Part shown: positions 25,759 to 35,318 of the stretch, piece after piece | How positions within the stretch are numbered: position 1 is the stretch's first letter | How the letters are laid out: the number at the start of each line of letters is the position of its first letter | Assembly (NCBI RefSeq): GCF_002441885.1 | Contig: NZ_JXJT01000016.1 | Location: forward strand, 1 to 47,284 | DNA from: Pseudolactococcus chungangensis CAU 28 = DSM 22330 | Lineage (GTDB): Bacteria > Bacillota > Bacilli > Lactobacillales > Streptococcaceae | Direction: 5' to 3' | Length of the DNA stretch: 47,284 bases | Made by a program: the position numbers and the translations under genes | Notes under the pieces: generated by a model | What the model was told of the DNA's origin: nothing | The model's database searches: none | Seen by the model: only the letters and a program-made list of their open reading frames with translations

Positions 25759-26412
25759 GTGGGTCAAAAAGTACATCCTATTGGTATGCGTGTCGGCATC
25801 ATTCGTGATTGGGACGCAAAATGGTATGCTGAAAAAGAATACGCAAGTTACCTCCATGAGGACCTTGCAATCCGTAAACTTGTTCAAACTAAACTTGCGG
25901 ATGCTTCAGTTTCAACTATCGAAACTGAACGTGCTGTTAACAAAGTCATCGTGACTTTGCATACAGCTAAACCAGGTATGGTAATCGGTAAATCAGGTGC
26001 TAGCGTTGATGCACTTCGTGCAGAATTAAACGCTTTGACTGGTAAACAAGTTCACATCAACATCGTTGAAATCAAAAAACCTGACCTTGATGCTCACCTT
26101 GTCGGTGAAGGTATCGCGCGTCAACTTGAACAACGTGTGGCTTTCCGTCGTGCTCAAAAACAAGCGATCCAACGTACGATGCGTGCTGGTGCCAAAGGTA
26201 TCAAAACTCAAGTATCTGGTCGTTTGAATGGTGCAGATATTGCCCGTGCTGAAGGTTATTCAGAAGGAACAGTGCCATTGCACACACTCCGTGCTGATAT
26301 TGACTACGCATGGGAAGAAGCAGATACAACTTATGGTAAACTTGGCGTTAAAGTTTGGATTTACCGTGGTGAAATCTTGCCAACTAAAAAATCAGTGAAA
26401 GGAGACAAATAA
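25759..26412 (+). CDS. rpsC: Ribosomal protein uS3
   Basis: 217 residues, GTG start after AGGAGG. N-terminal [23 protein letters not shown] domain with [15 protein letters not shown], and C-terminal [16 protein letters not shown]. 30S mRNA entry site. Overlaps rplP by 1 base. Confidence 0.98.
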   Translation: MGQKVHPIGMRVGIIRDWDAKWYAEKEYASYLHEDLAIRKLVQTKLADASVSTIETERAVNKVIVTLHTAKPGMVIGKSGASVDALRAELNALTGKQVHINIVEIKKPDLDAHLVGEGIARQLEQRVAFRRAQKQAIQRTMRAGAKGIKTQVSGRLNGADIARAEGYSEGTVPLHTLRADIDYAWEEADTTYGKLGVKVWIYRGEILPTKKSVKGDK

Positions 26413-26840
26413 TGTTAGTACCTAAACGTGTGAAACACCGCCGCGAATTCCGTGGTAAAATGCGTGGGGAAGCTAAAGGCGGCAAAGAAGTCGCATTTGG
26501 TGAATTTGGTCTCCAAGCAACAACTTCTCACTGGATCACAAACCGTCAAATCGAGGCAGCTCGTATTGCCATGACACGTTACATGAAACGTGGTGGTAAA
26601 GTTTGGATCAAAATCTTCCCTCATAAATCTTATACTGCAAAAGCTATCGGGGTCCGTATGGGTTCTGGTAAAGGGGCACCTGAAGGTTGGGTTTCTCCAG
26701 TTAAACGCGGTAAAGTAATGTTCGAAATCGCAGGTGTTTCTGAAGAAGTCGCTCGCGAAGCATTACGTCTTGCATCACACAAACTGCCTGTTAAAACTAA
26801 GTTTGTAAAACGTGCTGAGGAGGAAACAAATGAAGCTTAA
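26412..26840 (+). CDS. rplP: Ribosomal protein uL16
   Basis: 142 residues, a few more than the usual 137 because of an acidic tail EEETNEA. Contains [19 protein letters not shown] and [20 protein letters not shown]. Sits near the A-site tRNA. The end overlaps rpmC by 11 bases; the GAGGAGG encoding the tail is the rpmC ribosome site, which may explain the extension. Confidence 0.97.
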   Translation: MLVPKRVKHRREFRGKMRGEAKGGKEVAFGEFGLQATTSHWITNRQIEAARIAMTRYMKRGGKVWIKIFPHKSYTAKAIGVRMGSGKGAPEGWVSPVKRGKVMFEIAGVSEEVAREALRLASHKLPVKTKFVKRAEEETNEA

Positions 26841-27036
26841 TGAAGTAAAATCACTTTTGACAGAACTTCGTGGTCTTTCAGCTGAAGAACTCGCAACACG
26901 CGAACAAGATTTGAAAAAAGAATTGTTCGACTTGCGTTTCCAAGCAGCTGCTGGTCAGCTTGAAAACACTGTCCGCCTCAACGAAGTTAAGAAAACAATT
27001 GCTCGCGTGAAAACTGTTCAACGCGAAGCGAAATAA
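26830..27036 (+). CDS. rpmC: Ribosomal protein uL29
   Basis: 68 residues from ATG 26830 ([17 protein letters not shown]), chosen because GAGGAGG (26817-26823) lies 6 bases upstream; an in-frame ATG at 26812 would add six atypical residues. Two-helix protein ending [18 protein letters not shown]. 50S, close to the exit tunnel. Confidence 0.96.
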   Translation: MKLNEVKSLLTELRGLSAEELATREQDLKKELFDLRFQAAAGQLENTVRLNEVKKTIARVKTVQREAK

Positions 27037-27058
27037 TAGATAGGGAGAAACCTTTAAA

Positions 27059-27319
27059 ATGGAACGTAATCAACGTAAAGTTTATCAAGGCCGCGTGGTT
27101 TCTGACAAAATGGATAAAACCATCACTGTTGTCATCGAAACAAAACGTAACCACCCTGTCTATGGTAAACGTATTAACTACTCTAAAAAATTGAAAGCTC
27201 ACGACGAAAACAACTCAGCTAAAACTGGTGATATCGTTCGCGTGATGGAAACTCGTCCTTTGTCAAAAGACAAACGTTTCCGTCTTGTTGAAATCGTTGA
27301 AGAAGCAGTCATCATCTAA
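27059..27319 (+). CDS. rpsQ: Ribosomal protein uS17
   Basis: 86 residues. [19 protein letters not shown] and [19 protein letters not shown] are the S17 signature. OB-fold 30S protein. The RBS is AGGGAG. Confidence 0.97.
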   Translation: MERNQRKVYQGRVVSDKMDKTITVVIETKRNHPVYGKRINYSKKLKAHDENNSAKTGDIVRVMETRPLSKDKRFRLVEIVEEAVII

Positions 27320-27342
27320 CATTCTAAAAGGAGGAATTTGCT

Positions 27343-27711
27343 GTGATTCAATCAGAATCTCGTTTGAAAGTTGCTGATAACAGCGGTGCCAAAGAAATTC
27401 TTGCTATCAAAGTCCTGGGTGGCTCTGGTCGTAAATTCGCTGGTATCGGTGATGTTATTGTTGCATCTGTAAAATCTGCAGCTCCTGGCGGAGTTGTTAA
27501 AAAAGGTGAAGTTGTCAAAGCGGTTATCGTGCGTACAAAATCAGGCGCACGTCGTACAGACGGTTCATACATTAAGTTCGACGAAAACGCTGCTGTTATC
27601 ATCAAAGATGACAAAACGCCTCGTGGAACACGTATCTTTGGCCCAGTTGCTCGCGAATTACGTGAAGGTAACTTCATGAAAATCGTATCATTGGCACCAG
27701 AAGTACTTTAA
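27343..27711 (+). CDS. rplN: Ribosomal protein uL14
   Basis: 122 residues, GTG start after AAGGAGG. Contains [21 protein letters not shown] and [23 protein letters not shown]. 50S intersubunit bridge. A 266-base insertion-like spacer follows before rplX. Confidence 0.98.
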   Translation: MIQSESRLKVADNSGAKEILAIKVLGGSGRKFAGIGDVIVASVKSAAPGGVVKKGEVVKAVIVRTKSGARRTDGSYIKFDENAAVIIKDDKTPRGTRIFGPVARELREGNFMKIVSLAPEVL

Positions 27712-27760
27712 GCTTTAAATTCATTTTTAAAACTTAAACCAACAAAACACAAACACAGTC

Positions 27761-27936
27761 CCCTTGTGCTATACTCGTTTAAACATAAAATCAAAACAGA
27801 TTTTGACTAATTTTAGCGAACTCATCGTTAACCGAATGTAACGTAAACTAATATGGTGCGACTGGTTTACTTGATTTGTCTAAAACTATTTCAAGATTTT
27901 ACGATTCGGTTTCATACTTAAACGAGTATATAAGGG
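27761..27936 (+). repeat. Long inverted-repeat element between rplN and rplX
   Basis: Perfect 13-base ends TATACTCGTTTAA (27770-27782) and TTAAACGAGTATA (27918-27930), extended by CCCTT (27761-27765) with AAGGG (27932-27936). Nested inside are AACCGAA (27830-27836) with TTCGGTT (27905-27911) and GTAAAC (27843-27848) with GTTTAC (27865-27870). No open frame. A separate GTCGC/GCGAC hairpin (27938-27952) follows just before the rplX ribosome site. It could be a MITE-like insertion or a structured RNA. Confidence 0.7.
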
Positions 27937-27977
27937 TGTCGCAATTCGCGACGTAAGAAAATTAGGAGAAAATTCAA

Positions 27978-28283
27978 ATGTTTGTAAAAACAGGTGATAC
28001 TGTCAAAGTCATCGCAGGTAAAAGCCGCGGTTTGACTGGTAAAGTCATTAAAGCTTTGCCAAAGGCTAACAAAGTTGTTGTTGAGGGTGCTAACATGATC
28101 AAAAAACACCAAAAACCAAACAACGAAAATCCAAACGGTGCGATTCTTGAACTTGAAGCGCCTATCCATGTGTCAAACGTACAAGTACTTGACAAAAATG
28201 GTGTAGCTGGCCGTGTTGGTTATAAAGTTGAAGGCGACAAAAAAGTGCGTTACAACAAAAAATCTGGCGAAATCCTAGATTAA
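27978..28283 (+). CDS. rplX: Ribosomal protein uL24
   Basis: 101 residues. KOW motif [20 protein letters not shown] at the N-terminus and [14 protein letters not shown]. Early 50S assembly protein. TTAGGAGAA ribosome site. Preceded by the inverted-repeat spacer, so its expression may differ from rplN. Confidence 0.97.
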   Translation: MFVKTGDTVKVIAGKSRGLTGKVIKALPKANKVVVEGANMIKKHQKPNNENPNGAILELEAPIHVSNVQVLDKNGVAGRVGYKVEGDKKVRYNKKSGEILD

Positions 28284-28305
28284 TAGACACGGAAAGGAGA
28301 ATATA

Positions 28306-28848
28306 ATGACTAATCGTTTGAAAGAAAAATACACTAACGAAGTAATCCCAGCGTTGACTGAACAATTCAACTACACATCTGTTATGGCTGTGCCAAAAGT
28401 TGATAAAATCGTCCTCAACATGGGTGTTGGTGATGCAGTAAACAACTCAAAAAACCTTGATAAAGCAGTTGCTGAATTAGCTTTAATCTCTGGTCAAAAA
28501 CCATTGATCACAAAAGCTAAGAAATCAATCGCTGGTTTCCGTTTGCGTGAAGGCGTAGCGATCGGAGCAAAAGTAACACTCCGTGGCGAACGTATGTACG
28601 AATTTCTTGATAAATTGGTAACTGTCTCTCTTCCACGTGTCCGTGACTTCCATGGTGTGTCAAACAAAGCGTTTGACGGCCGCGGTAACTACACGCTAGG
28701 TGTGAAAGAACAGCTTATCTTCCCAGAAATTACGTATGATAACGTAGATAAAGTACGTGGTTTGGATGTTGTGATTGTAACAACAGCTAACACTGACGAA
28801 GAATCACGTGAATTGCTTGCTAAACTCGGCATGCCTTTCGCTAAATAA
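28306..28848 (+). CDS. rplE: Ribosomal protein uL5
   Basis: 180 residues. Contains [40 protein letters not shown] and [18 protein letters not shown]. Binds 5S rRNA. AAAGGAG 22 bases after rplX. Confidence 0.98.
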   Translation: MTNRLKEKYTNEVIPALTEQFNYTSVMAVPKVDKIVLNMGVGDAVNNSKNLDKAVAELALISGQKPLITKAKKSIAGFRLREGVAIGAKVTLRGERMYEFLDKLVTVSLPRVRDFHGVSNKAFDGRGNYTLGVKEQLIFPEITYDNVDKVRGLDVVIVTTANTDEESRELLAKLGMPFAK

Positions 28849-28865
28849 TATAGGAGGTAAATATC

Positions 28866-29051
28866 TTGGCTAAAAAATCAATGATTGCAAAGAACAAGCG
28901 TCCAGCTAAGTTCACAACGCAAGCGTACACACGTTGCGAAAAATGTGGTCGTCCACATTCAGTATACCGTAAATTCCAACTTTGCCGTATTTGCTTCCGT
29001 GAATTGGCATATAAAGGGCAAATCCCAGGCGTTAAAAAAGCATCTTGGTAA
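28866..29051 (+). CDS. rpsN: Ribosomal protein uS14, zinc type
   Basis: 61 residues, the short type Z form with [20 protein letters not shown] (two CxxC pairs, ~24-43). TTG start with AGGAGG 8 bases upstream. A 252-base structured spacer follows. Confidence 0.97.
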   Translation: MAKKSMIAKNKRPAKFTTQAYTRCEKCGRPHSVYRKFQLCRICFRELAYKGQIPGVKKASW

Positions 29052-29136
29052 TTTTTGACGCTGTCTGCTTCGTTGGTGTTCAGCTCACAACCGCAAGGTT
29101 GCGTTGCTTCCACCGCCTTGCAGACAACGCCAAAAA
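29052..29136 (+). repeat. Nested hairpin after rpsN with a GNRA loop
   Basis: TTTTTG (29052-29057) with CAAAAA (29131-29136), GTCTGC (29063-29068) with GCAGAC (29120-29125), GGTG (29075-29078) with CACC (29111-29114), and CAACC (29088-29092) with GGTTG (29097-29101) closing a GCAA tetraloop. No open frame. Confidence 0.65.
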
Positions 29137-29184
29137 CTTTACTTAGCATTTGCTTTGTGAAGACCTTGCTTTTTGAATGATGGG

Positions 29185-29275
29185 CTTAGGTTACCTAAGT
29201 TTCTGAACTCTGGTATTTATAAATCCGCTAGCGTTTGCTAGTGGAGTCGTTAATGAACAAGTGATGTTCGCATCA
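29185..29275 (+). repeat. Three further hairpins before rpsH
   Basis: CTTAGGT/ACCTAAG (29185-29199), CCGCTAGC/GCTAGTGG (29225-29244, one G-U), and TGATG/CATCA closing a TTCG tetraloop (29262-29275). The last is 14 bases before the rpsH ribosome site. Confidence 0.6.
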
Positions 29276-29303
29276 AACTATTCATAATAGGAGAAAAATT
29301 AAA

Positions 29304-29702
29304 ATGGTAATGACAGATCCAATCGCAGATTTCCTCACTCGTATTCGTAACGCTAACATGCGTAAATTCGAAGTTGTTGAAGCACCTGCATCAAAAATCA
29401 AACGCGATATCGCAAACATCCTCAAAACTGAAGGTTATGTTAAAGACGTAGAATTCATCGAAGATGATAAACAAGGTATCATCCGTGTTTTCCTTAAATA
29501 CGGTAAAGATGGTGAAAAAGTTATCACTAACTTGAAACGTATCTCTAAACCTGGTTTACGTGTTTACGTGAAATCTGGTGAAGTACCTAAAGTCCTTAAC
29601 GGTCTTGGTACAGCTGTGATTTCAACTTCTGAAGGTGTTGTGACTGATAAAGCAGCTCGCGCGAAAAACATTGGTGGAGAAGTTCTCGCTTACGTTTGGT
29701 AA
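29304..29702 (+). CDS. rpsH: Ribosomal protein uS8
   Basis: 132 residues. Contains [16 protein letters not shown] and the C-terminal [33 protein letters not shown]. Binds 16S helix 21; in E. coli it represses the spc operon, but no such site is demonstrated here. Preceded by AGGAGAA. Confidence 0.98.
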   Translation: MVMTDPIADFLTRIRNANMRKFEVVEAPASKIKRDIANILKTEGYVKDVEFIEDDKQGIIRVFLKYGKDGEKVITNLKRISKPGLRVYVKSGEVPKVLNGLGTAVISTSEGVVTDKAARAKNIGGEVLAYVW

Positions 29703-29813
29703 GAATTGGTTTCCAATTCTATCTGCAACTGGAAACTCGTTAGATTTTCTAGCGAAACCCGTGAAAACTGTTAAGCAATGGTGTAAGCCGTTGCTTAACT
29801 GACAATTTAACAG
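29702..29813 (+). promoter_or_regulatory. Structured rpsH-rplF spacer with competing hairpins
   Basis: AGAATTGG/CCAATTCT (29702-29720), CGTTAGA/TCTAGCG (29738-29754), and GTTAAGCAA (29770-29778) with TTGCTTAAC (29791-29799). CTGTTAA (29768-29774) can instead pair with TTAACAG (29807-29813), which touches the rplF ribosome site AGGAG (29812-29816). Confidence 0.45.
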
Positions 29814-29822
29814 GAGACAAAC

Positions 29823-30359
29823 ATGTCACGTATTGGTAATAAAATCATTACTATCCCTGCTGGCGTTGAGGTTAAACTTGACGGCGCAACAGCGACAGTA
29901 AAAGGTCCTAAAGGTGAGTTAACTCGCGCTTTTTCTAAGGACATCGAAATTAAAATCGAAGGTACTGAAATTACTTTACATCGTCCAAACGATTCTAAAG
30001 AAATGAAAACAATCCATGGCACAACTCGTGCTAACCTTAATAACATGGTGATTGGTGTATCTGAAGGGTTCAGAAAAGAACTTGAAATGCGCGGGGTTGG
30101 TTACCGTGCACAACTTGCTGGTAATAAATTAACTTTGTCAGTAGGTAAATCACACCCTGATGAAGTCGTTGCACCTGACGGTATCACTTTTGAAGTGCCA
30201 TCAAACACACAAATTAACGTGTCTGGTTCAAACAAAGAAGTGGTCGGTGAAGTAGCAGCTTACATTCGTGGTTTACGCCCACCAGAGCCATATAAAGGCA
30301 AAGGTATTCGTTACGTTGGGGAATTTGTACGACGTAAAGAAGGTAAAACAGGTAAATAA
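29823..30359 (+). CDS. rplF: Ribosomal protein uL6
   Basis: 178 residues. Contains [28 protein letters not shown] and the C-terminal [20 protein letters not shown]. Two-domain 50S protein near the factor-binding site. CAGGAG precedes the ATG. Confidence 0.98.
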   Translation: MSRIGNKIITIPAGVEVKLDGATATVKGPKGELTRAFSKDIEIKIEGTEITLHRPNDSKEMKTIHGTTRANLNNMVIGVSEGFRKELEMRGVGYRAQLAGNKLTLSVGKSHPDEVVAPDGITFEVPSNTQINVSGSNKEVVGEVAAYIRGLRPPEPYKGKGIRYVGEFVRRKEGKTGK

Positions 30360-30387
30360 GTTAGTTTTCTGTTTTCTAGGCTTTGTA

Positions 30388-30425
30388 ACACAATTAAACG
30401 CATCCTATGCGTTATAAACTTGTGT
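30388..30425 (+). repeat. Nested hairpin in the rplF-rplR spacer
   Basis: ACACAA (30388-30393) with TTGTGT (30420-30425) enclosing the perfect AACGCAT (30397-30403) / ATGCGTT (30407-30413), loop CCT. The 201-base spacer (30360-30560) also has GCTGC/GCGGC near 30502-30516; nothing coding is seen. Confidence 0.65.
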
Positions 30426-30560
30426 CACTTGATAGACGCAGATAAATTGCTTACTGTTTAAAGTAAAACAACCAACAATAACCTTTTGGAGAGAATTTGG
30501 CTGCGCAAAGCGGCTTGATAGCTACTAAGAGGGACTAGAAAAAAATAAGAGGTAAATATT

Positions 30561-30908
30561 GTGATTTCTAAACCAGATAAAAATAAAACGCGTCAAAAAC
30601 GCCACCGTCGCGTACGCGGTAAAATCTCTGGTACTGCAGAGCGCCCACGTTTGAATGTTTTTCGTTCTAACACAAACATCTATGCACAAGTAATTGATGA
30701 CATAGCAGGTGTAACGCTCGCAAGTGCCTCATCGTTGAAAGAAAACGGTACTAAAACTGAACAAGCTAAAGCAGTTGGTACTGCAGTAGCTAAAGCAGCA
30801 GTAGCTGCTGGTGTTTCTGAAGTAATCTTCGACCGTGGTGGATACCTTTACCATGGACGTGTGCAAGCGCTCGCTGAGGCTGCACGTGAAAATGGACTTA
30901 AATTCTAA
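30561..30908 (+). CDS. rplR: Ribosomal protein uL18
   Basis: 115 residues, GTG start with AAGAGGT upstream. Contains [37 protein letters not shown] and [18 protein letters not shown]. Binds 5S rRNA with L5. Confidence 0.97.
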   Translation: MISKPDKNKTRQKRHRRVRGKISGTAERPRLNVFRSNTNIYAQVIDDIAGVTLASASSLKENGTKTEQAKAVGTAVAKAAVAAGVSEVIFDRGGYLYHGRVQALAEAARENGLKF

Positions 30909-30928
30909 GGAAAGGGGTAGACACTAAA

Positions 30929-31423
30929 ATGGCTAGAAACGAAGAAGTAAAAGAATTCGAAGAACGCGTTGTTGGTATCAACCGTGTTACTAAAGTTGTA
31001 AAAGGTGGACGTCGTCTGCGTTTTGCAGCGCTTGTTGTAGTTGGTGACCGTAACGGTCGCGTTGGATTTGGGACTGGTAAAGCACAAGAAGTACCAGAAG
31101 CTATCCGTAAAGCTATCGAATCAGCTAAGAAAAACTTGATTACAGTACCAATGGTTGGTACAACTGTACCGCATCAAGTACTTGGTGAATTTGGCGGCGG
31201 TAAGATCTTAATCAAACCTGCTGTTGAAGGGGCTGGAGTCGCAGCCGGTGGTGCTGTACGTGCCGTCCTCGAACTTGCTGGTGTTGCAGATGTCACATCA
31301 AAATCACTTGGTTCAAACACACCAATCAACGTTGTTCGCGCAACTGTTGATGGTTTGAAACAACTTAAACGTGCTGAAGATGTTGCCGCATTACGTGGCG
31401 TATCTGTAGCAGACTTAGCGTAA
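30929..31423 (+). CDS. rpsE: Ribosomal protein uS5
   Basis: 164 residues. Contains [20 protein letters not shown] (the double-stranded-RNA-binding-like domain and spectinomycin-contact loop), [20 protein letters not shown] and [16 protein letters not shown]. Nothing unusual in the loop. AAAGGGG ribosome site. Confidence 0.98.
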   Translation: MARNEEVKEFEERVVGINRVTKVVKGGRRLRFAALVVVGDRNGRVGFGTGKAQEVPEAIRKAIESAKKNLITVPMVGTTVPHQVLGEFGGGKILIKPAVEGAGVAAGGAVRAVLELAGVADVTSKSLGSNTPINVVRATVDGLKQLKRAEDVAALRGVSVADLA

Positions 31424-31433
31424 GGAGGATATC

Positions 31434-31613
31434 ATGGCTCAAATTAAAATTACTTTGACTAAGTCTCCAATTGGCCGCTTGCCTGCACAACGCGCAACAG
31501 TTAAAGCGCTTGGCCTTGGCAAATTGTCAAGCTCAGTCATCAAAGAAGAATCAGCAGCTATCAATGGTATGGTCACTAAGATCGCTCATTTGGTAACAGT
31601 TGAAAAAGTTTAA
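31434..31613 (+). CDS. rpmD: Ribosomal protein uL30
   Basis: 59 residues: [20 protein letters not shown] at the N-terminus and HLVTVEKV at the end. The bacterial short L30. TAAGGAGG right after the rpsE stop. A 120-base spacer follows. Confidence 0.96.
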   Translation: MAQIKITLTKSPIGRLPAQRATVKALGLGKLSSSVIKEESAAINGMVTKIAHLVTVEKV

Positions 31614-31648
31614 TCGGCTAACGATTAACCAAAAATAAAAGCGAGCCT

Positions 31649-31678
31649 GACACTTCCGCGATTTCCCGCGAAAGTGTC
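31649..31678 (+). repeat. GC-rich hairpin in the rpmD-rplO spacer
   Basis: GACACTT (31649-31655) with AAGTGTC (31672-31678) and, inside, CGCG (31657-31660) with CGCG (31667-31670), loop ATTTCC. About 11 pairs; no long T tract after it. Confidence 0.65.
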
Positions 31679-31733
31679 TTGGCGTTTAGTAAAGGCTATC
31701 TCTATTGAGGTGCCATAATAGGAGAAATTTATA

Positions 31734-32183
31734 ATGAAATTAAATGAACTCAAAGCTGCTGAAGGTAGCCGTAAAGTCCGTAATCGTGTTGGTCGTGGGA
31801 CTTCGTCTGGTAATGGTAAAACATCTGGTCGTGGTCAAAAAGGCCAAAAATCTCGTTCAGGTGGCGGTGTTCGTCTTGGTTTCGAGGGTGGTCAAACACC
31901 TTTGTTCCGTCGTATGCCTAAACGTGGTTTCTTGAATGTTAACCGTAAAGATTACGCAATCGTTAACCTTGACACATTGAACCGTCTTGAAGATGGCGCA
32001 ACAGTTTCTGCTGAATCATTGGTTGCTGCTAAAATCATCAAAGATGTTAAATCAGGTGTTAAAGTTCTTGGTAACGGTGAACTCACAGTTAAAAACCTTA
32101 AAGTTGAGGTAGCTAAAGTTTCTGCTTCTGCAAAATCTGCTATTGAAGCTAACGGTGGTTCAGTTGTAACTCCTGAAGCCTAA
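31734..32183 (+). CDS. rplO: Ribosomal protein uL15
   Basis: 149 residues. N-terminal [20 protein letters not shown] and the Gly-rich [25 protein letters not shown], then [17 protein letters not shown] ribosome site. Last gene before the rplO terminator and the secY promoter. Confidence 0.98.
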   Translation: MKLNELKAAEGSRKVRNRVGRGTSSGNGKTSGRGQKGQKSRSGGGVRLGFEGGQTPLFRRMPKRGFLNVNRKDYAIVNLDTLNRLEDGATVSAESLVAAKIIKDVKSGVKVLGNGELTVKNLKVEVAKVSASAKSAIEANGGSVVTPEA

Positions 32184-32194
32184 AAACACGCATT

Positions 32195-32230
32195 AGTCTG
32201 TCGGGAATTTCTCGTCAGACTTTTGATGAT
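32195..32230 (+). terminator. rplO terminator
   Basis: AGTCTG (32195-32200) with CAGACT (32216-32221), continued by CGGGA with TCTCG inside, followed by TTTT and a T-rich run. May be partial, since secY is classically cotranscribed. Confidence 0.6.
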
Positions 32231-32243
32231 TTTAGTCAAACAT

Positions 32244-32272
32244 TTGAAATTCGGCTTTGATTATAGTATAGT
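32244..32272 (+). promoter_or_regulatory. secY promoter
   Basis: TTGAAA (32244-32249), 17 bases, TATAGT (32267-32272). The leader to the ATG is about 65 bases and holds a CTGATT/AATCAG hairpin near the ribosome site AAAGGGG. Confidence 0.65.
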
Positions 32273-32341
32273 TAAAGAAATGATATTTTTTTCAAAATAC
32301 TATTAGATAAAGCTGATTTAAAATCAGAATAAAGGGGTTCT

Positions 32342-33652
32342 ATGTTTTTTAAACTCTTGTTTCAAGCATTCAAAGTGAAAGAGATTCGAGGTAGAATCTT
32401 ATTCACGCTTGGCATTCTATTCGTTTTCCGTCTAGGCGCACATATTACAGTACCTGGCATTAATGTTAACAATTTAAATGCCTTGAGTGATCTGCCATTT
32501 TTGTCAATGATGAATATGGTTTCAGGGAATGCAATGCAAAGTTTTTCGGTTTTTGCAATGGGCGTGTCGCCGTATATCACAGCATCAATCATTGTCCAAC
32601 TATTGCAGATGGATATTCTACCTAAGTTCGTCGAATGGGGCAAACAAGGTGAGATTGGTCGCCGAAAACTCAATCAAGCTACACGCTACATTTCGTTAGT
32701 TTTAGCTATGCTACAATCTGTAGGGATAACAGCAGGTTTTCAGGCTATGAGTGCCCAAAATATTGTAACGAATCCGACTTGGCAGACTTATCTGTTTATC
32801 GGTGCCATCTTAACTACAGGATCTATGATTGTTGTTTGGTTGGGTGAGCAAATCACTGATCGTGGATTTGGTCAAGGTGTATCGGTTATTATCTTTGCTG
32901 GGATTATCTCGTCAATTCCTGGTGCCATTAGTCAAGTTTATCAAGATAAATTTGTCAATGTGCGTTCGGGGGAACTACTCAACTCTAGCATATTTGTGGT
33001 GATTTTACTTGTTGCTATGGCAGCGATTATCTTTATCACGACATTTATTCAACAGGCTGAGCGTAAAATTCCAATTCAATATACAAAACTAGTACAAGGT
33101 GCACCGACAAGTTCATACTTGCCATTGCGGGTCAATCCTGCGGGGGTCATTCCAGTTATCTTTGCTAGTTCAATTTCTACGGCACCACAAACGATTTTAC
33201 AACTCTTGCAACGTTCTAATAATAATGTGACTTGGATTGAAAATATCAAAAATGCTCTAGATTATAATACTTGGACAGGTATGCTGTTTTATGCATTGTT
33301 GATTGGTCTTTTTACATTCTTCTACGCCTTTGTTCAGGTCAATCCTGAAAAAATGGCGGAAAACTTACAAAAACAAGGGTCGTATATTCCATCTGTTCGT
33401 CCTGGTAAGGGCACAGAAAAATATATCTCACGTTTGTTGATTCGTTTGTCAACAGTTGGCGCATTATTCCTCGGACTGATTTCAATTGTTCCGATTGTTG
33501 CGACTAACTTGTTTGGTCTACCTAGAATGGTAGCCCTTGGCGGTACGAGCCTTCTCATTTTGATTTCCACTGCGATTCAAGGTGCGAAACAATTAGAGGG
33601 GTACATGTTTAAACGTCAGTATAAAGGATTTATGGACGATCCAATTAAATAA
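32342..33652 (+). CDS. secY: SecY preprotein translocase channel subunit
   Basis: 436 residues, ten predicted membrane helices. The plug-forming GAHITVPGINV region near 35 and VGITAGFQAMS lie in the first half, IPIQYTKLVQGAPTSSYLPLRVNPAGVIPVIFASS near 240-275, and cytosolic loop QGSYIPSVRPGKGTEKYISR near 345-365. Central channel with SecE. It has its own promoter, so it can be expressed apart from the ribosomal genes. Confidence 0.98.
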   Translation: MFFKLLFQAFKVKEIRGRILFTLGILFVFRLGAHITVPGINVNNLNALSDLPFLSMMNMVSGNAMQSFSVFAMGVSPYITASIIVQLLQMDILPKFVEWGKQGEIGRRKLNQATRYISLVLAMLQSVGITAGFQAMSAQNIVTNPTWQTYLFIGAILTTGSMIVVWLGEQITDRGFGQGVSVIIFAGIISSIPGAISQVYQDKFVNVRSGELLNSSIFVVILLVAMAAIIFITTFIQQAERKIPIQYTKLVQGAPTSSYLPLRVNPAGVIPVIFASSISTAPQTILQLLQRSNNNVTWIENIKNALDYNTWTGMLFYALLIGLFTFFYAFVQVNPEKMAENLQKQGSYIPSVRPGKGTEKYISRLLIRLSTVGALFLGLISIVPIVATNLFGLPRMVALGGTSLLILISTAIQGAKQLEGYMFKRQYKGFMDDPIK

Positions 33653-33656
33653 TGAA

Positions 33657-33687
33657 AGACTGGTCGAAAGATCAGTTTTTTGTTTTA
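33657..33687 (+). terminator. secY terminator
   Basis: ACTGGTC (33659-33665) pairs with GATCAGT (33670-33676, one G-U) around GAAA, with a T tract to 33687. Confidence 0.8.
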
Positions 33688-33708
33688 AAAAAGAATGTTA
33701 CCTTGATG

Positions 33709-33737
33709 TTGTCAAAATGATGCGAAAACGCTAAAAT
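33709..33737 (+). promoter_or_regulatory. adk promoter
   Basis: TTGTCA (33709-33714), 17 bases, TAAAAT (33732-33737). Ribosome site TGGAG follows before the adk ATG. Confidence 0.7.
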
Positions 33738-33757
33738 AGAAGGGTAGACAAAATTAG

Positions 33758-34420
<663 letters not shown>

Positions 34421-34464
34421 ACAAACGTTTTAACAGCTGTTAAAATAAATTCGTCTCATTAACT

Positions 34465-34493
34465 TGTAAAAGTCGGACTAGTATGGTATAATA
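34465..34493 (+). promoter_or_regulatory. infA promoter embedded in the adk terminator
   Basis: TTGTAA (34465-34470), 17 bases, TATAAT (34488-34493) with TGG before it. The -10 lies in the terminator loop and the spacer lies in the left arm, so transcripts from here would start near 34500, past the left arm. Confidence 0.8.
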
Positions 34494-34510
34494 TCCTAGT
34501 CCGACTTTTA
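34469..34510 (+). terminator. adk terminator hairpin
   Basis: Perfect 14-base stem: AAAAGTCGGACTAG (34469-34482) with CTAGTCCGACTTTT (34497-34510). The 14-base loop (34483-34496) contains the infA -10 box. The following run is TTTTAGATATTTT. Confidence 0.85.
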
Positions 34511-34556
34511 GATATTTTATCAAAAATGGACAAATTTAAAGAGGAGGTAAGTTGAC

Positions 34557-34775
34557 GTGGCAAAAGATGACGTAATCGAAATTGAAGGCAAAGTGATTGA
34601 CACAATGCCTAACGCGATGTTCACAGTTGAGCTTGAAAATGGACACAAAATTTTGGCGACTATTTCAGGCAAAATGCGAAAGAATTATATCCGCATCTTA
34701 ACTGGTGACCGTGTTACTGTTGAGATGTCGCCGTATGATTTGACCCGTGGACGTATTACATACCGCTTTAAGTAG
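34557..34775 (+). CDS. infA: Translation initiation factor IF-1
   Basis: 72 residues, GTG start after [45 protein letters not shown] and [12 protein letters not shown] are the IF-1 signature. OB-fold factor in the 30S A site. It starts the alpha-operon part with its own promoter. Confidence 0.98.
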   Translation: MAKDDVIEIEGKVIDTMPNAMFTVELENGHKILATISGKMRKNYIRILTGDRVTVEMSPYDLTRGRITYRFK

Positions 34776-34804
34776 TCCAAACATTTTTATAGGAGGTATA
34801 TACA

Positions 34805-34921
34805 ATGAAAGTAAGACCATCGGTTAAACCAATGTGCGAATACTGTAAAGTAATTCGTCGTAACGGTCGTGTTATGGTAATTTGCCCTGTCAATCCAAAA
34901 CACAAACAACGTCAGGGATAG
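34805..34921 (+). CDS. rpmJ: Ribosomal protein bL36
   Basis: 38 residues, [20 protein letters not shown] to [12 protein letters not shown]. The zinc-binding form: C11, C14, C27 and H33. AGGAGGT precedes the ATG. Confidence 0.97.
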   Translation: MKVRPSVKPMCEYCKVIRRNGRVMVICPVNPKHKQRQG

Positions 34922-34937
34922 AAAGGAAACATAAAGA

Positions 34938-35303
34938 ATGGCTCGTATTGCTGGAGTTGATATTCCAAACGATAAACAAGTAGTAATTTCACTTACTTAC
35001 GTTTACGGAATCGGTCTCAAAACGTCACAAAAAGTTCTTGCAGCCGCTGGCGTTGCAGAAGATATTCGCGTGAAAGATCTTACAACTGACCAAGAAGATG
35101 CTATCCGTCGTGAAGTTGATGGACTTAAAGTTGAAGGCGACCTACGTCGTGAAGTAAACCTTAACATCAAACGTCTCATGGAAATCGGTAGCTATCGTGG
35201 CATGCGTCATCGTCGCGGATTGCCTACTCGTGGTCAAAACACGAAGAACAACGCACGTACACGCAAAGGCCCTGCTAAATCTATCGCAGGCAAGAAAAAA
35301 TAA
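34938..35303 (+). CDS. rpsM: Ribosomal protein uS13
   Basis: 121 residues. [26 protein letters not shown] and C-terminal [22 protein letters not shown] with basic tail [11 protein letters not shown]. 30S head, contacts P-site tRNA. GAAAGGAA ribosome site. Confidence 0.98.
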   Translation: MARIAGVDIPNDKQVVISLTYVYGIGLKTSQKVLAAAGVAEDIRVKDLTTDQEDAIRREVDGLKVEGDLRREVNLNIKRLMEIGSYRGMRHRRGLPTRGQNTKNNARTRKGPAKSIAGKKK

Positions 35304-35318
35304 GAAAGGAGATTAACA

